A DNA stretch of 64,000 nucleotides from contig NZ_CP049074.1 in assembly GCF_013343295.1 (NCBI RefSeq), forward strand, positions 601,501-665,500. The letters run 5' to 3'. A program made the translations under genes and the position numbers. Of this stretch, positions 57,391 through 64,000 are shown piece after piece; position 1 is the stretch's first letter, and the number at the start of each line of letters is the position of its first letter. Source of the DNA: Metallosphaera tengchongensis (GTDB taxonomy: Archaea; Thermoproteota; Thermoprotei_A; Sulfolobales; Sulfolobaceae). The notes beneath the pieces are model-generated. The model was not told where the DNA came from. It searched no databases and worked only from the letters and a program-made list of their open reading frames with translations.

Positions 57391-57689
57391 CTATACGTTC
57401 CTTTCCTGTTGCTAGCAGCTATAATTTGTGAGCATTCCCTTAGTTTAGGTCTCAAGACGAGAGCTAGTATCCCCTCGTAACTGACCTCTAAAATCCTACC
57501 CTGTGCTACCCTGATAGTTCCCATTCCTTCAGGGTTTCTAAACCTTATAATTAATTCAGTAACCATACCAGGATTCAGCTCCACTGTCCCAGTGAGCAAT
57601 ATGGTTTCCCTTAACTTAAAGGACCACTGAAGATCAGAGGTCCTACTTAGATCTACTATTTTCCCTAAACAGTTGATGAATGACTCCAC
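57387..57689 (-). CDS. Hypothetical protein, 100 aa
   Basis: An unrecognised beta-rich protein (MESFINCLGKIVDLSRTSDL) with a likely single beta-sandwich or barrel (VELNPGMVTELIIRFRNPEG). Last gene of a three-gene operon, 2 nt after the stop of the preceding gene. Confidence 0.55.
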   Translation of the reverse strand: MESFINCLGKIVDLSRTSDLQWSFKLRETILLTGTVELNPGMVTELIIRFRNPEGMGTIRVAQGRILEVSYEGILALVLRPKLRECSQIIAASNRKGTYS

Positions 57690-57691
57690 AT

Positions 57692-58006
57692 CTATGGCAA
57701 CATCACCACTATATCCTTCTCACAATTGAACCGTTTCACGATAAGTGGTCTCACCTTGCGTTGTACAGCGTCAGCAACACACTCAAGGTATTTAACAGAC
57801 TCTTCGTCAACTTGTCCAATCTTATAATAGTACTTAAAGATAGAAACTTGTGATGGTGGGACGTACTTCCCCAGCTGATCCCTCCAAGCGTCGACTAGAA
57901 ATACCTTGGTAGGGTTCTCTAGAATCACAATGACGTTCCTCCAGTAGATCATTGGGGCTTTAAGCGAAGATACCTGTTGCCAACTTATGGCTGGTTTCAA
58001 AATCAT
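57692..58006 (-). CDS. Hypothetical protein, 104 aa
   Basis: Unrecognised (MILKPAISWQQVSSLKAPMI). An alpha/beta pattern with VIVILENPTKVFLVDAWRD is followed by a basic C-terminus (KRFNCEKDIVVMLP). Middle gene of the operon; it overlaps the membrane-protein gene by 4 nt. Confidence 0.55.
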   Translation of the reverse strand: MILKPAISWQQVSSLKAPMIYWRNVIVILENPTKVFLVDAWRDQLGKYVPPSQVSIFKYYYKIGQVDEESVKYLECVADAVQRKVRPLIVKRFNCEKDIVVMLP

Positions 58007-58470
58007 TCATACATCTTCCTCTCAATATTTCTCATCCATATAGAAATTATCATTGCTACTCCATTGAAAACCATCGCAAAGACGCCACTCCCAATGAATA
58101 TTGTTTGCGTCAACTCATCAAATGGACTTCCGACCTTGCTCGTTAATACGGAGGCAAATATAACTAACATTAATATAATAACTAAACTGGATTTCATTAT
58201 GTTCATTAAATATATCTTGTTTAACATTAATTGTATGCCTAAAATAACAATCGCGTCAAACATTATGGAGAATATCGGGGTTCCTACCTCCAAAGCTAGT
58301 AAAGCTATATTAGGAACCTGATATGTACCTGAGATATCGTAAGCGTAGGCGGCGTCGAAAGTTGCCCTTATTATGGCCAATACCATGAAAACCACAGCAG
58401 CAATAGATGAGAAGAAGTATGAAATTATAGTGGAATATCTAAGGTAATTGAAAATGGAATTTTGTGACAT
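58003..58470 (-). CDS. Four-helix membrane protein, 155 aa
   Basis: An unrecognised integral membrane protein (MSQNSIFNYLRYSTIISYFF) with about four predicted helices at 14-34, 55-75, 90-112 and 125-147. The coding sequence is clearly more AT-rich than that of neighbouring housekeeping genes. First gene of a three-gene operon; an ATTTATAAC box about 26 nt upstream fits a leaderless mRNA. Confidence 0.7.
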   Translation of the reverse strand: MSQNSIFNYLRYSTIISYFFSSIAAVVFMVLAIIRATFDAAYAYDISGTYQVPNIALLALEVGTPIFSIMFDAIVILGIQLMLNKIYLMNIMKSSLVIILMLVIFASVLTSKVGSPFDELTQTIFIGSGVFAMVFNGVAMIISIWMRNIERKMYE

Positions 58471-58668
58471 ATTAGAGTTAAAAAGAAGGTAGTTATAAAT
58501 CTTTCTCCTCTCAAAAATGGTGAATAAAAATACCTTATAAGGTGATTATAGTGAAGCTTAAGTACGGGGCTTTCTTAACATTTAATCTCAATTTTATAGA
58601 ATTCTTAAAAAGAACTGAGAATAAAATAATTTTCTTTTTCCAAATTATTTAGTGGTCTGTCTAATCAT

Positions 58669-58716
58669 CTGACCTTCTCCACGCCCTAACGGGCGAGCTT
58701 GCATTTCTTCTATCAC
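58669..58716 (-). mobile_element. Second solitary IS200/IS605-type right end without tnpB
   Basis: Read on the minus strand, 48 nt begin GTGATAGAAGAA, contain CTCGCCC-GTT-AGGGCG and end GGAGAAGGTCAG. They align base by base with the element at 52551-52599 (about three quarters identical). No transposase or TnpB frame is present. The rest of the 325-nt spacer 58471-58795 is AT-rich and without a recognisable gene. Confidence 0.55.
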
Positions 58717-58795
58717 GACAGGAAGACAGAAAAACTGATTCGAAACCCTTTATGAGTAAGAAAGGTTTAAATGGTGTTAACGTGAGATATAAATA

Positions 58796-59146
58796 ATGAA
58801 AACTAACGAAAGAAAGTTATTGATCCCTTGCGAAACCGCGATGAAGGACATAATTCCAAGCATAAAGGCGTTGTTGGTCCAACAATTAGTCAAAGATGGG
58901 ATTTCCCAATTTAAGGCTGCATCGCTTCTAGGACTTACCCCTGCCGAAGTAAGCTATTATCTTAAGGGGAAAAGAGCAGACAGCGAGAATAAAAAGATCC
59001 TGGAGATGGACGAGGAGTTTATGGAAATGGTGAGGCACTATTCGCAAAAGTTAGTTGATGCAGACCAAGTAAATATATGCCCCCTGTGCAGTTTAGCTAG
59101 GAAGAAACTAGGTATCATGGATTACACTTGCCCATATGATTGGTAA
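58796..59146 (+). CDS. Cys-rich HTH transcriptional regulator (COG2522-like)
   Basis: A 116-residue paralogue of the gene at 36612. An XRE-like HTH is at about residues 40-62 (FKAASLLGLTPAEVSYYLKG) and cysteines are at LIPCETA near the start and CPLC...C at the end. These four conserved Cys positions suggest metal or redox sensing. The promoter AAGGTTTAAATGG lies about 26 nt upstream, with GTGTTAAC between box and start. Confidence 0.8.
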   Translation: MKTNERKLLIPCETAMKDIIPSIKALLVQQLVKDGISQFKAASLLGLTPAEVSYYLKGKRADSENKKILEMDEEFMEMVRHYSQKLVDADQVNICPLCSLARKKLGIMDYTCPYDW

Positions 59147-59151
59147 CCTTT

Positions 59152-59604
59152 TTAGTTTAAATTAAGGGTACCTTTCACCTGGTCCTCCTCATATTCGAGA
59201 CTAAATCCCAACTTTTTCCCTATCTTAATCATGGGGTAGTTTTCAGGCAACGTGTAAAAGAATATAGTTTTTAGCCCTAGTTCTCTGGCCTTACGGATAA
59301 GTCCCGAAACCAAAGAGGTTCCTAGACCCGTCCTCCTTTCATGGGGGTCAACAACCACAGAAAACTCCCCGTCATCATAAAGGGTTGCTTCTCCTATTAT
59401 TTTTCCGTCAGACTCAGCCAGCAACGTAACGTGGTCCTGTCTACTAAACAACTGCTCTATCTCCTCGTGAGAGACCCTGTGAAAAGTGAAGAACCTCATG
59501 TAAAGATCTTCAGGGGAGAGAGATTGGTAAAGTCTATAGACCCCCTCTATGTCGCTCTTTCTCGACTCCCGTATTGTGATGGGCAAACTTATACTCTCCA
59601 TCAT
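59152..59604 (-). CDS. pat: Protein acetyltransferase Pat (GNAT)
   Basis: A 150-residue GNAT enzyme. The N-terminal SPEDLYMRFFTFHRVSHEE, the CoA-binding pyrophosphate loop RRTGLGTSLV and FYTLPENYPMIKIGKKLGF near the C-terminus match the Sulfolobus Pat protein that acetylates Lys16 of the chromatin protein Alba. The assignment to Pat is from remembered sequence similarity. ATG at 59604 or the next codon. Confidence 0.82.
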   Translation of the reverse strand: MMESISLPITIRESRKSDIEGVYRLYQSLSPEDLYMRFFTFHRVSHEEIEQLFSRQDHVTLLAESDGKIIGEATLYDDGEFSVVVDPHERRTGLGTSLVSGLIRKARELGLKTIFFYTLPENYPMIKIGKKLGFSLEYEEDQVKGTLNLN

Positions 59605-59657
59605 AGGTATAAACTTAAACTGTATAATTTAAACTTATTTCTCTCCCTGTTAAGGCA

Positions 59658-60995
59658 TTAGTCGATGAAATGGAGCTTGAGAAGGTTAGTCCTCCCAGAC
59701 TCCATCTTCGGATCCCCCGCAACTATCACAACGTTACCCTTTATCCCAATCTCCCTGCATTTCCCTTCGATAATTGAGATTAGATCGTTGATGTTCCCGG
59801 CGGTTTCCTGAATAGAGACAGGTTGGACACCCCAACACAGTTTCAGCTTCCTGGTTATGGAGTTGTCAGGAGATAAGGCTAGAATCGTAGCCTTTGGCCT
59901 TAGCCTCGAGACTCTTATGACGGAGAGGCCGCTTCTACTATGAACCGCAATGACCTCTGATCTTGAGAGCTCTGATAGTGAGAGCGAAGCGTAGGCTATA
60001 GCATCATCGGGGCTTCTCATGGGAGAAGGTCTTAGTGGTTTTACCTTATCCTCCGAAGACGAGATGATTTGGTCCAGATACTGAATCGCTTCCAACGGAT
60101 ATTTCCCTGCTGCCGTCTCGTCACTCAGCATTATGGCGTCAACCCCCTGGTAAACAGAGTTGGCTACGTCTATCACCTCTGCCCTAGAGGGAAGTGGGCT
60201 ATTGACCATTGATTCAAGAACTTGTGTTGCAAGGATTACAGGTTTTCCTAGAAGCTTGGAGGTTCTTATGATTTTCCTCTGAACGTAAGGAAGGTTTTCT
60301 AAGCCTATCTCCACCCCTAGATCCCCCCTAGCAACCATTACGGCGTCACTTTCCTCCACTATATTGAAGAGTCTGTCCACCGCCTGTCCCTTCTCTATCT
60401 TAGATATGACCCAAACCCTAGAGCCAACCGACTCCTTTACCTTCCTTACGTCATTTTCGCTGAGAACGAAGGAAAGTCCCAGGTAATCTGCTCCCATCTC
60501 TAAGGCTTTCCTCATTAGTCTCAGATCATTATCAGTGAGCCCAGAAGCAAGCTTCATGTCAGGAATGTTTATTCCCTTTCTAGCTGTTAGGATGCCATCA
60601 GTGAGAACCACTCCCCTTACCTCGTCCTTCTCTACCTCCTCTACCTTTACCTTAATCATACCGTCAGAGAGGAGAATTATCGAACCTGGAATAACACTGG
60701 AAAAAAATATCGGCTCATTTACTATAATATCATGATAAGGTGAGAAAGTAACCCTTTGTCCTCGCCTGAGTTCCATCTTGGGTATATCACCTATTCTGAG
60801 CTTAGGCCCTGGAAGATCTGCCAATATTGATGAATTAGGGGCCTTCTCTCTAAGGAGCCTAAAATACCTCTCTTGAGATTCATCGTCTCCATGGGCTAGG
60901 TTCACTCTAAAAACGTCCACGAAATGTTGGAGTTTATCAACCAAGTTCTCCGATGAGGGGCCTAAGGTAGCTACAATTTTGGTTTTCCGTTTCAT
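59658..60995 (-). CDS. pyk: Pyruvate kinase
   Basis: Glycolytic enzyme making pyruvate and ATP (EC 2.7.1.40), 445 codons. It has KTKIVATLGPSSEN at the start, the substrate/metal motif VWVISKIEKGQAV, then VMVARGDLGVEIG, and MLSDETAAGKYP. Archaeal pyruvate kinases usually lack fructose-bisphosphate control. It overlaps the upstream helical-repeat gene by 4 nt. Confidence 0.96.
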   Translation of the reverse strand: MKRKTKIVATLGPSSENLVDKLQHFVDVFRVNLAHGDDESQERYFRLLREKAPNSSILADLPGPKLRIGDIPKMELRRGQRVTFSPYHDIIVNEPIFFSSVIPGSIILLSDGMIKVKVEEVEKDEVRGVVLTDGILTARKGINIPDMKLASGLTDNDLRLMRKALEMGADYLGLSFVLSENDVRKVKESVGSRVWVISKIEKGQAVDRLFNIVEESDAVMVARGDLGVEIGLENLPYVQRKIIRTSKLLGKPVILATQVLESMVNSPLPSRAEVIDVANSVYQGVDAIMLSDETAAGKYPLEAIQYLDQIISSSEDKVKPLRPSPMRSPDDAIAYASLSLSELSRSEVIAVHSRSGLSVIRVSRLRPKATILALSPDNSITRKLKLCWGVQPVSIQETAGNINDLISIIEGKCREIGIKGNVVIVAGDPKMESGRTNLLKLHFID

Positions 60996-61501
60996 GTTAT
61001 TCTGGAGTAAACTTGGTTAATATCTCTGCAAGCTTCTTTAAGACCTTTCTCGCAGGCATGCCTCAACAACTCCTCTTCCTTGCGTTTGTTCCCCAACTTA
61101 GCGTAGGCCTGAGCAAGCTTAACCAAAAATCTAGGGTCAACCTCGCTCACCTCAGCCAGAATTTTGTCTAGCTGATCTTCTCTCCTCCTTTCAACTAGGG
61201 CAGAGAGAGCTAAATCTACGTAATCTGAGTCTATTCCCTTCTTCATAAAGCAAGTGACCACTCTCTTGAGGTTTCCGCAAGCTGTTATATCAAATATTTT
61301 CCCGATCAGATTCAAAGTTTCCACTACTGTTTCACATTCCGCTGCGTCGATTACGTTGCAGATTACCCAGTTTGATTGCTTAATGTTTGATGAATTTACA
61401 ACTTTTTCTATTATCTCTACACCACGTTTTACTTCCCCCGAGACTATACTTTCCTTAGCTTGCATAAGGGATTTAATTAACTCCCTGTTTTCTGGCACCA
61501 T
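60992..61501 (-). CDS. Helical-repeat (TPR-like) protein, 169 aa
   Basis: An all-helical protein (MVPENRELIKSLMQAKESIV) with a probable TPR pair at the C-terminus (PRFLVKLAQAYAKLGNKRKEEELLRHA). The family is unknown. It is translationally coupled to pyk (4-nt overlap), so a link to central carbon metabolism is possible but unproven. It begins a two-gene unit. Confidence 0.65.
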   Translation of the reverse strand: MVPENRELIKSLMQAKESIVSGEVKRGVEIIEKVVNSSNIKQSNWVICNVIDAAECETVVETLNLIGKIFDITACGNLKRVVTCFMKKGIDSDYVDLALSALVERRREDQLDKILAEVSEVDPRFLVKLAQAYAKLGNKRKEEELLRHACEKGLKEACRDINQVYSRIT

Positions 61502-61677
61502 TAAGTAATATGTGACTCAGGAAGTTAAATAGGTTATACCAATAAGATTTAATTTGTCTCCATTTCAGTGGTGTGGCGTCTCAGGTTAATCAAAGCTTAG
61601 ATTCGAGATTTCGTTTGGCTGTCCTTAAAGAGATCTTTAGACCTCTACAGTGGCTAAATTCACGTTATAATAAAGGG

Positions 61678-62676
61678 TCAAGGTTTAAGAAGGACTTTCC
61701 CAACTTTGTTTTTATCCCTCAGCATTTCATATCCCTTATCGATCTCCTCCAGCGACACCGTACCTGCTATCACTGGAGTTATTTTCCCTTCGGAAGTAAT
61801 TTTTAGTGTTTCCTCTAAATCCCTCCTAGTCGCAGACGCGTGGCCTATCACACTTATGTCCTTGAGTATTACATATCCCAGCTTAAGAGTGTACGACTGA
61901 GATGGATCTACGTTTCCAATTTGGACTATCCTTCCACCCATCCACAGAGATTTCAGACTCTCATCAAATGTAGGAGTTCCTACGGTGTCTATAACGACGT
62001 TTACGTCCTCCTTCTTAGCTTCTTCGGAGAATTGCTTCCCGACTATTACGGTATCTGCGTACTTCTTCAGTAGAGTAGCCTTGCTCTCGGATGTAGTGAC
62101 AGCGATAACTCTCGCCCCTAAAGCTTTGGCCACTTGAAGGGCGTGAATGCCTACACCGCCACTCGCTCCCGTGACCAGCACAGTCTCCCCTCTCTCAAGC
62201 TTAGCCTTTCTTAGCCCCCTATAGATCATTCCTGTCACACAAGGGACTATAACTGCTCCTTCATCTGAGACACCTTTTGGAACCTTCACTAAACTCGTAA
62301 CCTTCACCTTAGCTAGCTCGGCAAAGAATCCGTCAAGCTCTTCAGAATAGCCCTGTCTTGAATGACAGTAAGCCTCCTCTCCCTTCCTACAATAGTTACA
62401 AGTTCCGTCCGGAGCGTAGAGCAGAGAAGTAACCCTATCTCCTGGGGAGAACCCGACCACGCCCTCCCCAACTTCAACGATTTCGCCAACTACCTCATGG
62501 CCTAGTATCACTGGGTACTTCATTCTAGGGTAGAAGCCTTGAAGTTGTAAAAGATCCCTGTAGCAGAGCGCTGCTCTATTTACCTTGATTGTGACCTCCC
62601 CAGGTGCAGGTTTGGGGTCATCTACATCTCTTACCTCGTATCCCTCCCTCTTTCCCTTGACTACTACAGCCTTCAT
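61678..62676 (-). CDS. acr: Acryloyl-CoA reductase (NADPH), 3HP/4HB cycle
   Basis: Zinc-type medium-chain dehydrogenase, 332 codons. The N-terminus MKAVVVKGKREGYEV, ALCYRDLLQLQGFYPRMKYP, the structural-zinc loop GTCNYCRKGEEAYC and the NADPH loop VTGASGGVGIHALQ match the Metallosphaera/Sulfurisphaera enzyme reducing acryloyl-CoA to propionyl-CoA (EC 1.3.1.84). This step belongs to the 3-hydroxypropionate/4-hydroxybutyrate CO2-fixation cycle. Close neighbours are a CBS protein and a second zinc dehydrogenase, as I recall for the M. sedula locus. Confidence 0.88.
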   Translation of the reverse strand: MKAVVVKGKREGYEVRDVDDPKPAPGEVTIKVNRAALCYRDLLQLQGFYPRMKYPVILGHEVVGEIVEVGEGVVGFSPGDRVTSLLYAPDGTCNYCRKGEEAYCHSRQGYSEELDGFFAELAKVKVTSLVKVPKGVSDEGAVIVPCVTGMIYRGLRKAKLERGETVLVTGASGGVGIHALQVAKALGARVIAVTTSESKATLLKKYADTVIVGKQFSEEAKKEDVNVVIDTVGTPTFDESLKSLWMGGRIVQIGNVDPSQSYTLKLGYVILKDISVIGHASATRRDLEETLKITSEGKITPVIAGTVSLEEIDKGYEMLRDKNKVGKVLLKP

Positions 62677-62680
62677 AGGT

Positions 62681-62730
62681 TTTAACAGACTTAAATAAAT
62701 TAAAAATTAGACGGTTCAGTTTAACAGACT
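62681..62730. repeat. Direct repeat TTTAACAGACT in the acr/CBS divergent promoter
   Basis: TTTAACAGACT occurs at 62681-62691 and again at 62720-62730, bracketing the AT-rich core (TTTTTAATTT on the minus strand) that is the likely acr TATA box. It may be a regulator site of the carbon-fixation gene; inferred from position only. Confidence 0.4.
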
Positions 62731-62776
62731 AGTTTCAATTTGAGCTTTATTAACCTAAACGCCCAAAGTAAATACA

Positions 62777-63166
62777 ATGACTGTGAAAGATTTAATCTCA
62801 AGAGAACCTGTTAGTGTAAGCCCCAACGCCACCATAGTTGAGGCCGCTAAGATCATGAAAAGAGAGAGGGTTGGATCTCTGTTGGTTAGGATAGGGGAGG
62901 AGGCTAAGGGCATACTCTCCGAGAGAGATATCATATACGCTATAGCATCCGATCTGCCTCTTAACACAAGAGTTGAGGAAGTGATGAGCACCAACCTAGT
63001 CACAGCAGACTCAGGTATGGATGTGGGTGAAGCAGCCCTATTGCTAGCTGATAAGGGCGTTAGGCACCTCGTTATAAAGGAGAACGGAAAAATAATAGGT
63101 GTAATTTCCATAAGAGATATAGCGAGGAGTTTAGGTTTACTTACCACTGATTTAAGTGTTTGGTGA
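62777..63166 (+). CDS. CBS-domain pair protein
   Basis: A 129-residue protein consisting of two CBS domains (about 1-60 and 65-125). The features VSPNATIVEAAKIMKRERVGSLLV and VISIRDIARSLG are typical. Such stand-alone Bateman modules bind adenine nucleotides and usually act as energy sensors. It sits between acr and a zinc dehydrogenase, so a role in regulating the carbon-fixation cycle is plausible but inferred. Confidence 0.9.
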   Translation: MTVKDLISREPVSVSPNATIVEAAKIMKRERVGSLLVRIGEEAKGILSERDIIYAIASDLPLNTRVEEVMSTNLVTADSGMDVGEAALLLADKGVRHLVIKENGKIIGVISIRDIARSLGLLTTDLSVW

Positions 63167-63187
63167 ACAATCTAGTTATTTAAAACC

Positions 63188-64000
63188 TTAAGGCACTATT
63201 AAACTCCTGATCGCTTCCCCCTTTTCTAGGAGTTCCACAGCTTCATTTATTTCCTCTAGTTTGTACCTTCCTGTTACCAAAGCGCTTGGGTCATACTTGC
63301 CCAATCTTACGAGTTCCAGGAGTTTGGGCATGTCTACCCTAGGTCTACCACCGTAATTCCCCACAAGTTCTATGCCACCCCTTACAACCGATGCAACCTT
63401 AATTGGTATCATGGCGTTTGCTGGGGGCAATCCCACTAGAACCACCTTACCTCCTATTCTCACAGAGTCCAAGGCCATGTGTATAGTCTCCTCGTTACCT
63501 CCAGCCTCTATAATTACCTCAGGACCTCCCCCAGTAACTTCCTTTAAAGCTTTAACAGGGTCAACCTCCTTCGAGTTCACCACGTCCGTAGCACCTAACT
63601 CCAGAGCCCTATTGAGCTTCCACTTCTTTGTACCTACAGCTATAATCCGTCCTGCCCCTGAAGCTTTCAACAGTTGTATTGTGGACAGGCCAACCCCACC
63701 TACTCCTATTACCGCCACTGTATCACCGGGCTCTATCCTAGAGAGGGAAACGGCTCCGTAACCTGTTAACCCTGCACATCCTAGCACAGCTACCTTCTCT
63801 AGGTCCATATCATCTGGGACTTTGGTTAGCCCGTTCTCGCCCACTATGGCGTACTCAGCAAATCCTCCTCCCAAGAACGTCCTTATCTCCTTCCCGTCCT
63901 TACTCAGTCTGCTGGTTCCGTCCTGCATTACACCCTTAAGTCTGACCTGGGAAAAAGTTTCACAAAGGTTCTCTTTTCCCGATACACAGTTCCTGCACTT
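63188..64000 (-). CDS. Zinc alcohol dehydrogenase, probably succinate semialdehyde reductase; N-terminus missing
   Basis: The open frame runs from the stop at 63188 off the window end, 271 codons seen. The structural-zinc loop CRNC...C is at the very edge, the Rossmann loop [15 protein letters not shown] follows, and a typical C-terminus [18 protein letters not shown] closes it. Only the catalytic-zinc N-terminal part lies outside. Beside acr and the CBS gene, it matches the position of the NADPH-dependent succinate semialdehyde reductase of the 3HP/4HB cycle in M. sedula. Other alcohol dehydrogenases of the family are not excluded. Confidence 0.8.
   Translation of the reverse strand, partial: KCRNCVSGKENLCETFSQVRLKGVMQDGTSRLSKDGKEIRTFLGGGFAEYAIVGENGLTKVPDDMDLEKVAVLGCAGLTGYGAVSLSRIEPGDTVAVIGVGGVGLSTIQLLKASGAGRIIAVGTKKWKLNRALELGATDVVNSKEVDPVKALKEVTGGGPEVIIEAGGNEETIHMALDSVRIGGKVVLVGLPPANAMIPIKVASVVRGGIELVGNYGGRPRVDMPKLLELVRLGKYDPSALVTGRYKLEEINEAVELLEKGEAIRSLIVP

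Noticed and set aside
58735-58755. GATTCGAAACC resembling a tRNA T loop
   Set aside because: The flanks do not pair and no cloverleaf forms; it lies just upstream of a regulator promoter.
61573-61806. 77-codon plus-strand frame in the spacer before acr
   Set aside because: Half of it is the complement of the acr 3' end and the rest shows no protein-like pattern or promoter.

Overview
The window is chromosomal DNA of a Sulfolobales crenarchaeon, most likely Metallosphaera (M. sedula or a close relative). This rests on an A-type ATP synthase with the crenarchaeal gene order, archaeal RFC beside an Orc1/Cdc6 protein, PINA/Hjc recombination proteins, an S26e ribosomal protein, isoprenoid-ether lipid enzymes, an Alba acetyltransferase (Pat), and at the right edge the acryloyl-CoA reductase / CBS protein / alcohol-dehydrogenase-type succinate semialdehyde reductase group of the 3-hydroxypropionate/4-hydroxybutyrate carbon-fixation cycle. 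Species assignment is inference from remembered families, not a search. Many genes have a TATA-like box about 25 nt upstream of the start codon, the spacing expected for leaderless mRNAs; TTG and GTG starts are common.

Layout. 1-6.8 kb: A-ATPase, with subunit I divergent from F-E-A-B-D-small coil-c. 6.8-12.3 kb: proS, rps26e, pdxST, pinA and convergent hjc. 12.4-15.5 kb: ilvBNC operon (minus). 15.7-20.3 kb: HAD phosphatase, permuted GTPase, UbiA-type lipid prenyltransferase, geranylgeranyl-reductase-like protein coupled to speD. 20.5-26 kb: DUF211 and tRNA thiolase operon, cobalamin adenosyltransferase, leuS, unknown. 26-32.4 kb: nine-gene his operon (C-G-A-B-F-D-E-H-I), each gene touching the next. 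32.5-36.5 kb: MIP18-type Fe-S factor, serS, radical SAM, small zinc ribbon. 36.6-38.9 kb: a cluster of small regulators. 38.9-46 kb: divergent pyrimidine operons (pyrB-I-K-C-D followed by two unknowns and marC; pyrE-F followed by a JAMM-like protein). 46.2-51 kb: rfcS-rfcL convergent with cdc6/wHTH/moaC. 51-64 kb: thrC, ADP-forming acyl-CoA ligase, two small operons of unknown function, RidA, creatininase family, regulator, pat, pyk, acryloyl-CoA reductase, CBS protein and a zinc dehydrogenase cut by the window end.

The most unusual observations are these. (a) Three genes (the GGR-like reductase, hisC and a zinc-ribbon gene) have an intact conserved N-terminus in frame but no ATG/GTG/TTG to start it; each has an ATC, ATT or CTG codon 6-7 nt after a Shine-Dalgarno-like sequence. 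(b) Two solitary copies of a roughly 48-nt hairpin element resembling the right end (omegaRNA tail) of IS200/IS605-type elements lie in intergenic DNA without any tnpB. (c) There is an unannotated-size 59-codon gene at 56.3 kb. (d) Symmetric operator-like repeats precede speD and the Lrs14-like regulator. No rRNA, tRNA, CRISPR array or intact insertion sequence was found.
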